A stretch of DNA of 49,495 bases from Candidatus Woesearchaeota archaeon (GCA_018653365.1 JABIAG010000001.1:161031-210525); one strand, 5' to 3'. Numbered from the stretch's first letter, positions 26,149 to 34,319 are shown. The notes: generated from the letters alone by a model not told the origin. Translations and numbers: made by a program.

Positions 26149-26424
26149 TAGGTTGGTAAGAGATGAACGTTATTAAAGTTTTTGTTTAATCCCTGAAAAG
26201 TTTTATTGACGATAAATGCAAAAAGGCGTTGGGTTGTTTTATTCATTCACCAATGATAACTCCATGTAATTCACTTAGTTCGTGAAGCCCTAATACCTGT
26301 AAATTTGTGGTACAGAATGGCTGAGAGACAAACCCTTATGTTGTACTCCATTATATCCTTTGTAACCTATATGTTGTAAACTGATCTACTTTTTAAATGG
26401 TTTTCTCAGTAATAAATATATAAA
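26149..26424. other. Non-coding interval with no convincing gene
   Basis: About 275 bases without an open frame longer than 20 codons. The left end holds the TATA box of the ferredoxin-thioredoxin gene (about 26171-26179) and the right end the TATA box of the 27-codon ORF (26391-26398). A weak GGGTTGT/ACAAACCC pairing encloses about 100 bases (roughly 26234-26336) and includes box-like TGATAA and CTGA, but these do not form a proper C/D sRNA. I see nothing firm here. Confidence 0.4.
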
Positions 26425-26508
26425 ATGACCGTGAGCTTTAATGCAATAAAACACAATACGACCCTTGAAGGTTTCATGGATGATGAAGCCGAACAAGAGG
26501 AAGAATAA
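26425..26508 (+). CDS. Candidate 27-residue acidic microprotein
   Basis: An ATG-to-TAA frame of 27 codons begins MTVSFNAIKHNTTLEGF and ends in an acidic run (DDEAEQEEE). TTTTAAAT at 26391-26398 is about 30 bases upstream, near the leaderless spacing used by known genes here. It ends 3 bases before the convergent YggU gene's stop. Length alone gives no proof; family unknown. Confidence 0.4.
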   Translation: MTVSFNAIKHNTTLEGFMDDEAEQEEE

Positions 26509-26511
26509 AGC

Positions 26512-26715
26512 TCAAAATTCTACTAACTTTTCTCGTGATTTAAGACCTGATCTAATTCTAACCTGCTTGTTGAAATGTTTTGTTAACAGTTTGATTAAAG
26601 AAAGGTTTGCTTTATTCTTATCTGCAGGGGCCTTGAGATGAACAAGTAAATGATCTGGTTGTTTAATTATTTTATTTTCTCTAGAACTTGGTTTGACAAT
26701 AATTTTAACTATCAT
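26512..26715 (-). CDS. DUF167/YggU family protein
   Basis: 67 residues from the ATG at 26715 (MIVKIIVKPSSRENKI). The family core is VHLKAPADKNKANLSLIKLL and ends VRIRSGLKSREKLVEF, a full short DUF167 domain. A longer upstream frame exists but reads through the TFS gene and is rejected. It overlaps the TFS gene by 11 bases. YggU function is not established. Confidence 0.85.
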   Translation of the reverse strand: MIVKIIVKPSSRENKIIKQPDHLLVHLKAPADKNKANLSLIKLLTKHFNKQVRIRSGLKSREKLVEF

Positions 26716-27019
26716 CTCTTTCAGTATGACCACATTTAGTACACTTAGTAAATTTACTTGGAGGTTCATCCGCTGAACGCATCTGCTTAATTTCGTAATA
26801 AGCTTTATCATTACCACACTTAACACAAAGCTGATCACAAACCGGAAGAACATTAACTTCTTTTTCAATAACTTCCACAAGTTTTTCTTCTTTAATATTT
26901 TTATCTTTTAATTGAATGCCTTCTTCTTTAATCTCTTTAAACCCACAACCACATTGAAGTACGGTCTTATTCTTTTCTTTTTTAGGGAACATAATACTCC
27001 CGCATTTTGGACAAAACAT
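26705..27019 (-). CDS. tfs: Transcription factor S (TFIIS-like)
   Basis: 104 residues with two zinc ribbons. The N-terminal one is MFCPKCG...CGCGF. The C-terminal one is CVKCGNDKAYYE...CTKCGH, and it carries the RSADEP loop whose Asp84 and Glu85 enter the polymerase active site to stimulate RNA cleavage by backtracked RNAP. It lies 1 base after the signal peptidase stop and overlaps YggU, so the three genes form one operon. Confidence 0.95.
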   Translation of the reverse strand: MFCPKCGSIMFPKKEKNKTVLQCGCGFKEIKEEGIQLKDKNIKEEKLVEVIEKEVNVLPVCDQLCVKCGNDKAYYEIKQMRSADEPPSKFTKCTKCGHTERDDS

Positions 27020-27020
27020 T

Positions 27021-27626
27021 TTATATGATCAGACTCCAGACATTAACTGCCCAGATCTTAATCCAACCAAGATACGGAATCTTAAATAAAGCTTTCCCTA
27101 TGATCTTATCTTTTTGGACTGGAGCGTCCACACCAGAATTATGATCTCCTTTAGTAACTATGTGAGTTTCATTAACTGCAACAACTCGGTGGATTATTGG
27201 ATAAACCCTTCCAGACCAATAAACAGGAATGTCTCCCTGGTTTATGGTTTTTTTACTTGAAAGAAAAATTATGTCACCCATGTTAAATCCATTCTTCATT
27301 TTAAATTTAGAAAATTTAGCCTGATCAATATTTCTATCCTCATAAAGATCGCCACAAATCTCCCAATAAGAATTAAAGTTTATGTGTTTATCAATATCAA
27401 AATGTTTTCCACAAATAATGTAATCCTCAGTTAACTGATCATAAATTAAATCATGCTCCATACTACTTGAAACAACTGCAACAATTGGATGGGTTGTTCC
27501 TAATACTAATCCCAGTGCAGGGTAAAATAAGAACTTAATAATTACAAATGCTAGTATGATGTTAACAATCCAGGAAGTTATAGAATCATCATGCCAAATG
27601 AACTTCCAGATTTTCTTTAAAGTCAT
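27021..27626 (-). CDS. Signal peptidase I (archaeal/ER type)
   Basis: 201 residues from ATG 27626, chosen because the TATA box at 27651-27658 is 27 bases away. A longer frame starting 24 bases upstream would begin with an unlikely FYFYYF run. One N-terminal membrane helix (about 19-43) precedes VVSSSMEHD with catalytic Ser55. TKGDHNSGVDAP has the His that replaces the bacterial Lys in ER-type enzymes. A second hydrophobic stretch ends the protein (IKIWAVNVWSLII). It cleaves signal peptides at the membrane outer face. Confidence 0.9.
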   Translation of the reverse strand: MTLKKIWKFIWHDDSITSWIVNIILAFVIIKFLFYPALGLVLGTTHPIVAVVSSSMEHDLIYDQLTEDYIICGKHFDIDKHINFNSYWEICGDLYEDRNIDQAKFSKFKMKNGFNMGDIIFLSSKKTINQGDIPVYWSGRVYPIIHRVVAVNETHIVTKGDHNSGVDAPVQKDKIIGKALFKIPYLGWIKIWAVNVWSLII

Positions 27627-27674
27627 AAAGAAATAATAAAAATAAAACAATAAAAAGCTTTTGTTTTTCTACCC

Positions 27675-27914
27675 TTATTTCTTTTTAGTTTTTTTCTTGG
27701 TAGCTTTCTTTTTAGCTGGTTTTTTCTTAGCTGCTTTTTTCTTGGTAGTTTTTTTAGCTGTTTTCTTAACTGCTTTCTTTTTAACTACTTTTTTCTTAGA
27801 AACTTTTTTAGCTGCTTTTTTCTTAACCGGCTTTTTTTTAGCTGCTTTTTTTACTGCCTTCTTCCTAGAAGGTTTCTTTTTAGCTGCTTTTTTAGTTGCT
27901 TTCTTTTTTGCCAT
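27675..27914 (-). CDS. Histone H1-like Lys/Ala/Pro-rich protein
   Basis: 79 residues from ATG 27914, almost entirely Lys, Ala, Pro, Val and Thr in AAKKKP / AVKK-type repeats, like the C-terminal tail of eukaryotic H1 or bacterial Hc1/AlgP. It is predicted to be disordered and bind DNA electrostatically. A strong ribosome site GGAGGTG (27919-27925) lies 4-5 bases before the ATG. A mirror open frame on the other strand is a shadow of the repeats. Confidence 0.85.
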   Translation of the reverse strand: MAKKKATKKAAKKKPSRKKAVKKAAKKKPVKKKAAKKVSKKKVVKKKAVKKTAKKTTKKKAAKKKPAKKKATKKKTKKK

Positions 27915-27943
27915 CACGCACCTCCTTTTTCAAAAAGTGAAAC

Positions 27944-27978
27944 TTTTTAAATGTAACTGCGTGTGGTAGTATTTAAAT
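27944..27978. promoter_or_regulatory. Two TATA boxes between divergent H1-like and NMD3-like genes
   Basis: TTTTTAAA (27944-27951) and ATTTAAAT (27971-27978) lie 27 bases apart. The right box is at a distance giving the minus-strand H1-like gene a leader that contains its GGAGGTG site; the left box could start the plus-strand mRNA near 27974. The core promoters therefore cross, and use by one may block the other. Confidence 0.4.
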
Positions 27979-27986
27979 GTTATGAT

Positions 27987-28412
27987 GTGATTTTTTTGGA
28001 AAAGAAAGCAGCAAATTATTTTGAGGGCACATTACAATTGAGAAAATGTAGTGATGAGATAATACTTTTTGTAGAAGGTTTATTCGAAGAATACAAAGTT
28101 GGAATTGCGTTAAAAACGAAATCTAAAAACGGATGGGATTACAAAGTAAGCTCAAACTCTTTTTTATCAAAGCTAAAAAATATTTTACAAAGAAAATACA
28201 ATGGCAGATGTATTATGTCTAGAAAACTATTTACGCGTCACAAACAAACAGGTAAAGAGGTTTATCGAATGACATTATTATTTGAAGAACTTCCATTTAA
28301 AGTAGGAGATATGATCTCGGATAGGGGCGATGAGGTTAAAGTGATCAAAATTGGTGAGAAGATAGTAGTTAAAAATGTAAAGACAGGGAAAAATTATTTC
28401 TTTAATCCATAA
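27987..28412 (+). CDS. NMD3-like protein without zinc ribbons
   Basis: About 141 residues if started at GTG 27987; an in-frame GTG at 27963 is also possible. NYFEGTLQLRKCSDEIILFV resembles the core of archaeal NMD3 (Y-[FY]-E-x-x-L-Q-[LV]-R), and DRGDEVKVIKIGEKIVVKNV resembles the C-terminal OB/SH3-like part. NMD3 binds 60S/50S subunits for export or quality control. The usual N-terminal Cys-x2-Cys zinc ribbons are missing. It is either a short paralog or a specialised adaptor. I could not see a full NMD3 in this window. Confidence 0.6.
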   Translation: MIFLEKKAANYFEGTLQLRKCSDEIILFVEGLFEEYKVGIALKTKSKNGWDYKVSSNSFLSKLKNILQRKYNGRCIMSRKLFTRHKQTGKEVYRMTLLFEELPFKVGDMISDRGDEVKVIKIGEKIVVKNVKTGKNYFFNP

Positions 28413-28467
28413 TACCAATTATAAACAATCAATAACTTTTTTAATTCTGAATAATTTAAATTTTTTT

Positions 28468-29505
28468 ATGATAGAATTAGATGGAAATTATATGGAGGGC
28501 GGGGGACAAATTGTACGAATAGCATTAGCACTTTCTTGTTTAACAAACAAACCATTTAAGATTAAAGATATTCGAAAAGGGCGAGGAGTGCCTGGATTGA
28601 AACATCAACACCTGAAAGCAGTCGAATTTCTTTCAGAAGTCACCCAGGCGTTTGTAGAGGGGGCAGAATTAAAAAGTACAAACCTAATTTTTTATCCCAG
28701 AAAAGAATTTTCAATAGGCAATATAGAAATTGATATAGAAACTGCGGGTTCAATAACGTTATTGTTACAATCAATACTTCCTTCTTGCATTTTTAGTGAA
28801 AGAAAAAAAATAGTTTTGAAAATAAAGGGGGGTACGGATGTCGCGTGGAGTATGCCCTACGATTACTTAGTTAATGTTCTATTTCCACAACTAACTTCCT
28901 GGGCAGATATTGAAAGCAAACTTGTTAAACGAGGTTATTACCCAAAAGGGGGTGGCGAGATAGAACTAATCATCAAACCAAAAGGAAAAAAAGAACTAAT
29001 TCTTTTAGAACAAGGAAAGTTAGTACAAATAAAAGGTGTTGTTAACGCATCAAAAAGCTTACAGGAAAAGGGGGTAGTTGAAAGAATTGCACAAACTAGT
29101 GAATTAATGTTAAAAAGATTTGATAATCCAATAAATGTACGTAGAGAGTATTGCGAAAGTTATTCTGATGGATGTGGAATTGTTTTATGGGGAGTGTTCT
29201 CAAAGAATGGGGATGCAAACATAGATCCGGTACGTGTTGGTTCAGATGCGTTGGGAGAAAAAAGAAAAAGTTCAGAACAAGTTGGTAAAGAGTGCGTTGA
29301 AAAATTAGTGAAAGAAATAGAATCGGGTGCGCCTGTTGATGTACACCTAGCAGACAACCTTATTATTTATTTAGGGATGGTAGGGGGTCAGATTAAAGTA
29401 AGTTCTGTTAGCGATCATGTTTTGAGTGCAATTTATGTGGTTGAACAATTTTTAGATGTAAAGTTTAAAGTAGAACAGAATTTAATCACAGTTGAGCAAG
29501 TTTAA
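28468..29505 (+). CDS. rtcA: RNA 3'-terminal phosphate cyclase
   Basis: 345 residues, full family length. MIELDGNYMEGGGQIVRIAL opens the protein, followed by RKGRGVPGLKHQHLKAVEF, ETAGSITLLLQSILP and RGYYPKGGGEIEL. VHLADNLIIYLGM carries the nucleotidyl-accepting His. It converts 3'-phosphate or 5'-phosphate ends to cyclic or adenylylated forms using ATP. No rtcB ligase is present here. The 3' end overlaps the convergent coiled-coil gene by 20 bases. Confidence 0.95.
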   Translation: MIELDGNYMEGGGQIVRIALALSCLTNKPFKIKDIRKGRGVPGLKHQHLKAVEFLSEVTQAFVEGAELKSTNLIFYPRKEFSIGNIEIDIETAGSITLLLQSILPSCIFSERKKIVLKIKGGTDVAWSMPYDYLVNVLFPQLTSWADIESKLVKRGYYPKGGGEIELIIKPKGKKELILLEQGKLVQIKGVVNASKSLQEKGVVERIAQTSELMLKRFDNPINVRREYCESYSDGCGIVLWGVFSKNGDANIDPVRVGSDALGEKRKSSEQVGKECVEKLVKEIESGAPVDVHLADNLIIYLGMVGGQIKVSSVSDHVLSAIYVVEQFLDVKFKVEQNLITVEQV

Positions 29506-31399
29506 TCTCAGTTTTTAATTGTCGTAAAGCATAATTAACCTTTCTTCGTTCATCAGCATTATCTATTTTTACTGAAATTCTTTCAGTTCGAGTTATTAAC
29601 TCATTAGCCTCATCAAATCTTCCAGATTTGATTAAAGAATCCGCAGTTGAAAGTAAACTATCAAAATCACTAACCTCTTCTAACATTGCAGTTTGAGGCA
29701 TTGCTTGTTGTGTGAACTGTTGTTGAACTGGTTGAGGTTGAAACTGTTGTTGGGGGATTGGTTGCGGAACAGGTTGAGGTTGTTGTTGGATTGGTTGAGT
29801 CGGAGGTTGTTGTACTTGTTGGGGGGGTTGTTTTTCTGTAAGAAGTTTTTTAATCTTATCAAACCTGCCCTGAACCTGTTGATGAGGTTGCGGTTGAACT
29901 AAACTCGCAGAAAGTTCTTGAAGTTTAGTTTCACGATCTGCAAGAACACGTGCTTTGTCCTCAACTAAGGTTCTGCCCTGTTCAATTTCCATAATATGAT
30001 TTTGTTTTTCAGCTCTAAGTCTGTCAATTTCGTTTTTTCTAGAAGCAATAGTCTGTTCAAGTAATACTTTTTGCCTTTGTAAATTTTCAACCTCAATTGC
30101 TGCAGAATCTCGAGTTTTTATAGAACCCTCAATGCTAACCCCTTTAGTTTTTAATTCTTGTTCTTTGGTTAATAATTCTTCAACTCTTGTTTCTGTTAAT
30201 CGTTTTAAAGATTCAAGGTTGCCTTTTGCTTCCATTAAATCAGAACCAATCTTTTTAAGATACATCTCTCGTTTTTCTAAATCTGCTAATTTTTTAAATT
30301 GAGAACCCATTGCACGCTTATCGGCATTAAGTTTTTGAATGGAAGCTTCCAGATCTCCTTTTTCAGCAATCAGCTGATTCATTCTTGCCTCTCTTGCTAG
30401 TAAGTTTTTATTTTTATTTTCAAACTGTTGATTAAGATAACCAATCATTTGTTTTAACTCCTCAATCTTTCGTTCTTTTCTAGCAAGACCCATCTCTTTT
30501 TCAGCAAGTTGTTTTTCAAATACGTGAAGTTGATTAACACGTTTAGGAGCATAACTAACATTTTCTCGAAGCTTAAGCTCTTTTTCTTTTTTAGAAAGAA
30601 TTTGCCTAACACTTTCTAACTTCTTAAGAATGCTATTAACTTCAGCATGTTTTTTCTTTAATGATAAATCCTGTTTTTGTGTTTGTTTTGGAAGCGGAAC
30701 TGCTTTTTTTAATTTAAGTTCTGATTCTTTTCTCTTTAACAACTTTCTAGCTTCAGAAAGTTTAACAACCATTTGTTTAACAGCTTCCTCTCTTTTTCTA
30801 AGTGTTTCAGCGGCTCGTTTAGAATTGTTATCAACGTTAGATATGTTAATTAACCCTCGTTTGTCTTTAATCGCTCTTTCAATAGCCTTCTTTTTTAATT
30901 CTAAAGACTTAGCTTCCTTTTCTAATCTGTTGATGTGCTTTTCTTTCTTTGAGATAACTTTTTCTCTAGCAGAAATAGTTTTAGTACTAGTTAAAAGTTC
31001 TTGTTGTTTCAAATTAACAATGTTTTTGATTTTTTTAAGATCTTCAAAAGCTAACTTAAATTCTTCTGCTCTAGCTTTAAGTTCTTGATCTTTTTTCTCT
31101 AAATTTCTAGCAGCTTTAATTTCCCTGGAGAATTCAACACTTTTAGTTTGTAAACCATCTAATTGATTTTTTAGTACGTCTTTTTTTGATTCTAATGCAT
31201 TCAATTCTTTTTCTTTAGTTCTTATACTCTGTTCTTTTTCTAAAATTTCTGAAGAGACCTGCGTGGGGGTTGCTTTTATGATTTTTTCTTTATTTAGAAG
31301 TGCTTTTTCTTTTTTTTCTAATTCTGCTTTCTTTTTAAGAAGTTGAGCTGAAAGTTTGTCAATTTCTTTAAGCTTTTGATCAACAGATTGCGATGCCAT
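29486..31399 (-). CDS. Long coiled-coil protein with Gln/Pro linker
   Basis: 637 residues from ATG 31399, which lies 27 bases from TTAATAAAG (about 31422-31431). Residues 1-495 are Lys/Glu/Leu heptads in one long coiled coil. Residues 500-570 are Gln/Pro-rich (PPQQVQQPPTQPIQQQPQPV). The last 60 residues (VSDFDSLLSTADSLIKSGRF then DEANELI) form a small helical domain resembling a TPR or spectrin-like end. It is probably a structural rod or scaffold, and its Gln/Pro linker is like the tail of the Wzz-like protein. Function unknown. Confidence 0.7.
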   Translation of the reverse strand: MASQSVDQKLKEIDKLSAQLLKKKAELEKKEKALLNKEKIIKATPTQVSSEILEKEQSIRTKEKELNALESKKDVLKNQLDGLQTKSVEFSREIKAARNLEKKDQELKARAEEFKLAFEDLKKIKNIVNLKQQELLTSTKTISAREKVISKKEKHINRLEKEAKSLELKKKAIERAIKDKRGLINISNVDNNSKRAAETLRKREEAVKQMVVKLSEARKLLKRKESELKLKKAVPLPKQTQKQDLSLKKKHAEVNSILKKLESVRQILSKKEKELKLRENVSYAPKRVNQLHVFEKQLAEKEMGLARKERKIEELKQMIGYLNQQFENKNKNLLAREARMNQLIAEKGDLEASIQKLNADKRAMGSQFKKLADLEKREMYLKKIGSDLMEAKGNLESLKRLTETRVEELLTKEQELKTKGVSIEGSIKTRDSAAIEVENLQRQKVLLEQTIASRKNEIDRLRAEKQNHIMEIEQGRTLVEDKARVLADRETKLQELSASLVQPQPHQQVQGRFDKIKKLLTEKQPPQQVQQPPTQPIQQQPQPVPQPIPQQQFQPQPVQQQFTQQAMPQTAMLEEVSDFDSLLSTADSLIKSGRFDEANELITRTERISVKIDNADERRKVNYALRQLKTEIKLAQL

Positions 31400-31492
31400 C
31401 AAATAATTAAGTGTTATTCTCCTTTATTAACTTTTGGTTTTTTAAAGGTTCTAAAGAAAAGTTTTTAAGTGTAAGAATAACTTAGATAGTTA

Positions 31493-32170
31493 ATGGTAAA
31501 AATAGTTTCAGTAAAAGAAGCATACAAACAATGGGCACATAGGTATGATAAAGACCTGCAGTATTTATTTGAAAGTGAAGAAGAAAAAATATTGCCTTTG
31601 ATTGGAAATGTAAAAGGAAAACAAGTATTAGATCTTGGTTGTGGTACTGGAAGGTATAGTGTTCTCTTAGCTAAAAGAGGGGCAATTGTAACTGCAATTG
31701 ATTTTTCTGAAGAAATGATTGAAGTAGCAAAGACTAGAGCTAAAAAAGAAGGAGTTAGAATAAACTTCATAGTTTTAGATATTAGAAAAAAATTACCTGT
31801 CTTGGAAAAGTTTGATTTAATATTATCCATGTTGGTTTTGAACCATTTTAAACATCCTAACCTGATTTTGAACAAAGTAAACAAAGCACTTAAGTTGGGG
31901 GGAGAATACATTATCTCAACACCCCATGTAAATAAAGGAAAAACATTTGCACTGGTTCAAAGTTTAGGATTAGATGCTAAAAAATATCAACAAACAAAAG
32001 AGGAGTATTTAGACTGGTTTAAAAAATCGAATTTTATTATTAAAACATATCTGGAAGTGAAGTTTTCTAAAAAGGCAGTGTTACATGCTGAAAAAGATGG
32101 AATTGATTTAAAACCTTATGCAAACAAACCCTTTCTTATGGTTTTTAAAATTAAGAAATTAAGCGTTTAA
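31493..32170 (+). CDS. Class I SAM-dependent methyltransferase
   Basis: 225 residues. Motif I is VLDLGCGTGRYSVLLAKRG, motif II is TAIDFSEEMIEVAK, and motif IV is KFDLILSMLVLNHFKHP. The C-terminal half (FKKSNFIIKTYLEV) is of the UbiE/COQ5 or small-molecule type. The substrate is not predictable. TTTTTAAG (31462-31469) gives leaderless spacing. The 3' end overlaps the convergent small gene by 12 bases. Confidence 0.88.
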   Translation: MVKIVSVKEAYKQWAHRYDKDLQYLFESEEEKILPLIGNVKGKQVLDLGCGTGRYSVLLAKRGAIVTAIDFSEEMIEVAKTRAKKEGVRINFIVLDIRKKLPVLEKFDLILSMLVLNHFKHPNLILNKVNKALKLGGEYIISTPHVNKGKTFALVQSLGLDAKKYQQTKEEYLDWFKKSNFIIKTYLEVKFSKKAVLHAEKDGIDLKPYANKPFLMVFKIKKLSV

Positions 32171-32437
32171 TTGGTTGTAAAGTGTTTGTTGTTCAGCTTC
32201 TGTTGGAGGAGTTAAGCTGCCTCTAACCATCATATAACCTATAGCTAATAATTCAGGATTTAAAGGGGGCACTTCCATATTGTCAACAAGTAATTTGCTC
32301 GCTTTTAATCCCTGACTTGTTTCAACCATTGCAATTCGGATCAAAGGAATTTTAGTGGGAAGGGGCTCTTGACTCATAAACATATCTACTAAATGGTCTA
32401 TTACTTTTTCTTCATTAGTTCTTTCTCTTTCAGCCAT
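32159..32437 (-). CDS. Uncharacterised 92-residue protein
   Basis: 92 residues, mostly helical, without membrane segment or metal motif (MAERERTNEEKVIDHLVDMF... then NPELLAIGYMMVRG). I do not recognise it. The TATA-like ATTTAAAG (32461-32468, read on the minus strand) is 27 bases from the ATG, so the gene is probably expressed. Confidence 0.6.
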   Translation of the reverse strand: MAERERTNEEKVIDHLVDMFMSQEPLPTKIPLIRIAMVETSQGLKASKLLVDNMEVPPLNPELLAIGYMMVRGSLTPPTEAEQQTLYNQLNA

Positions 32438-32526
32438 ATGTTTTGGGAAGGGAGAATTATATTTAAAGGTTTAGTATGAAGATGTGGTTCGAAACTTTTA
32501 TAAAGACATGCTTAGTTTTAGATAAA

Positions 32527-32694
32527 ATGGAAAGGAAATGCACATCATGTGGAAAAAGCTTAACAAATGATTCATCTAGTACAATCTTTAATTGTCCAGG
32601 ATGTGGAAAACAAGAAATTAATAGATGTAGTCATTGTAGAGAATTATCAGCAAAGTATAAATGTCCTGAATGTGGATTTGAGGGACCTAACTAA
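32527..32694 (+). CDS. Zn-ribbon RNA-binding protein (COG2888 type)
   Basis: 55 residues from ATG 32527, since TTTTATAAA (32496-32504) is 27 bases upstream. A longer frame from 32476 lacks a promoter. Eight cysteines in four Cys-x2-Cys pairs (CTSCG, CPGCG, CSHCR, CPECGFEGPN) make two zinc ribbons. The family is annotated as a predicted translation-associated RNA-binding protein. It is followed 2 bases later by aEF1-beta, and this gene order recurs in archaea. Confidence 0.85.
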   Translation: MERKCTSCGKSLTNDSSSTIFNCPGCGKQEINRCSHCRELSAKYKCPECGFEGPN

Positions 32695-32696
32695 AA

Positions 32697-32978
32697 ATGG
32701 CAAGAGTTATTATAACTTTTAAAATAATGCCTACTAGTCCTGAAGTAGATCTAGATGCTGTTGAAGCAGAAGTTAAAAAACTAATCTATGCCTTTGCAGA
32801 AGAAGAAGTTGAAACTAAAACTGAAATAGAACCTGTGGCATTTGGATTAAAAGCAATAAATTTACTATTCGTTTCTGATGAAGAAAAAGGAACAACCGAA
32901 GCTTTAGAACAACAAGTTACTGACTTGGAAGGTGTTAATTCTGTTGAAGTAACTGATGTAAGAAGAGTTATTGGATAA
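32697..32978 (+). CDS. ef1b: Elongation factor 1-beta
   Basis: 93 residues, complete. MARVIITFKIMPTSPEVDLD opens the protein, then EPVAFGLKAINLLFVSDEEK and the C-terminal VNSVEVTDVRRVIG. It is the guanine-nucleotide exchange factor for aEF1A. It is co-transcribed with the zinc-ribbon gene 2 bases upstream. EF1A is not in the window. Confidence 0.95.
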   Translation: MARVIITFKIMPTSPEVDLDAVEAEVKKLIYAFAEEEVETKTEIEPVAFGLKAINLLFVSDEEKGTTEALEQQVTDLEGVNSVEVTDVRRVIG

Positions 32979-33021
32979 AAATTCTTTTAATAAATTAAAA
33001 AATAAAAGTTTATGACTAAGT

Positions 33022-33138
33022 TTAGATAACTCGAGTCATAACTCTTTGCTTTATACGCATGAAAATTTTACCATTTCTAGTCTCGATTTGTTTCCAACGC
33101 ATAACACCATTTTTAGCTTTCATATAGTTTATTTGCAT
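33022..33138 (-). CDS. Candidate 38-residue basic microprotein downstream of orc1
   Basis: ATG 33138 to TAA, 38 codons beginning MQINYMKAKNGVMRWKQIET, very basic with two short beta-like segments (RNGKIFMRIKQR). GGGGGGAG lies 5 bases before the ATG. It begins 14 bases after the orc1 stop and is probably its operon partner. It is too short for family assignment. The ribosome site and position make it more than a chance frame. Confidence 0.5.
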   Translation of the reverse strand: MQINYMKAKNGVMRWKQIETRNGKIFMRIKQRVMTRVI

Positions 33139-33152
33139 TTTATCTCCCCCCT

Positions 33153-34319
33153 TTAAATTGAATCCCGTACTTTTTTCCTAATTTTGATCTTAATTGCACT
33201 ATCCAAATTTAATGAAATTTTTCTTGACTTTTTCTTTAAGTTAGTAACCCAACCCACCTCAGAATGAATAAGATCTAACTCATTAAAGAAAATAACGAAA
33301 GTTCTAATTCTTCTTTCAGATAATGGTGTTGCTTTAAATGATTTACAAGCTTTAACATAATTCAGATAAACTTCTGGTCCGGTAGTTTGAGCTTTACTCT
33401 TTAGTAATGTTAGATAAAGTATTTTTTGATGTTTAGTTAATCCAGTAAGAGTCTTAATTAAAGAATCCCTTTCTAAGTTCTTATCTGCCTCTTCAACAAC
33501 TTCAAGAGTTAAGCGTTTCTTTCCTCTAGCTAATGAGATTTTTCCACAAGCATCTAAAAGTTCCAGGGCTTTTCTAGCATCCCCACCACGTTCAGATTCG
33601 ATATCAGCAATTTTGCCTAATACCGCGCTAGAAACAACCTTTGGAAGATAAGCTTTGGCAGCTCTGTTCGCAAGTATAGCTTTTAGTTCTTGAGTTGTAT
33701 AAGGAGAAAAAATAATCTTAATTCTTCCAAAAGAAGATTGGGTCCTGGGAGACAGGTAGTCGTAAACCCTTAGGTCATTAGAGATTACAATCGAGGACAG
33801 TTTGGAGGTTAGGTTGTTGTTGATTCTACTAAGCCGATATAATATGTCGTCACCCGATTCTTTTAAGACGTAATCTATCTCGTCCAGGACCACTAACACA
33901 TTTGTGTTATTTTTTAATGAACTTCTAATCTCTGTCAATACTTTCTTGGTTGACCAACCCAGTTTGGGAACCTCGGTGTTCGAAAGACGGGTCAGTATCT
34001 CTAGTAAAATTGAGTATTCTGTTCTGTTTTCAGAACAGTTAATGTATACTACTTTAATTTCAATATGTTTCTTTTTTGACTCTCTCTTGAGTTCATTACA
34101 TATTTCTAATGTTAAAGCAGTTTTTCCAGTACCCGGTGTTCCATAAACGAACATTGAAGCAACTGGTGAATTGAGTAGTATTGGTGCAAGCTCCATAATT
34201 AAATCATTACGTTCACTCACTCGTCCAACCAAGCCTTCTTTAGGTAATAAATCGTATAAAGCATCACGATCTTTGTAAATACTTTTTTTTAATACCTTAT
34301 CGAAAGTTAGTTTTCTCAC
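33153..34319 (-). CDS. orc1: Orc1/Cdc6 replication initiator
   Basis: 388 residues. The AAA+ domain has Walker A GTPGTGKT (60-67), Walker B VLVVLDEIDYV and sensor 1 SSIVISNDL. A C-terminal winged helix (about 305-385) follows, with LTKHQKILYLTLLKSK and the recognition region SERRIRTFVIFFNEL. Initiators of this family bind origin recognition boxes and load MCM. The gene lies beside a repeat-bearing intergenic region, as is common for archaeal origins. A TATATA at about 34401-34408 could give it a leader of about 60 bases. Confidence 0.94.
   Translation of the reverse strand: MRKLTFDKVLKKSIYKDRDALYDLLPKEGLVGRVSERNDLIMELAPILLNSPVASMFVYGTPGTGKTALTLEICNELKRESKKKHIEIKVVYINCSENRTEYSILLEILTRLSNTEVPKLGWSTKKVLTEIRSSLKNNTNVLVVLDEIDYVLKESGDDILYRLSRINNNLTSKLSSIVISNDLRVYDYLSPRTQSSFGRIKIIFSPYTTQELKAILANRAAKAYLPKVVSSAVLGKIADIESERGGDARKALELLDACGKISLARGKKRLTLEVVEEADKNLERDSLIKTLTGLTKHQKILYLTLLKSKAQTTGPEVYLNYVKACKSFKATPLSERRIRTFVIFFNELDLIHSEVGWVTNLKKKSRKISLNLDSAIKIKIRKKVRDSI

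Noticed and set aside
26216-26269. 17-codon ORF in the intergenic interval
   Set aside because: No convincing TATA spacing or ribosome site.
26255-26330. Possible box C/D sRNA (TGATAA ... CTGA)
   Set aside because: Box C is imperfect, no matching D'/C' pair and the flanking stem is not adjacent to the boxes.
26716-26880. Longer 122-residue version of the YggU protein
   Set aside because: The upstream part overlaps the well-conserved TFS gene out of frame and is not YggU-like; ATG 26715 is the natural start.
27661-27969. Phe/Ala/Leu-rich open frame antisense to the H1-like gene
   Set aside because: It is the reverse complement of the AAG/GCT-type repeats; the minus frame has a GGAGGTG ribosome site.
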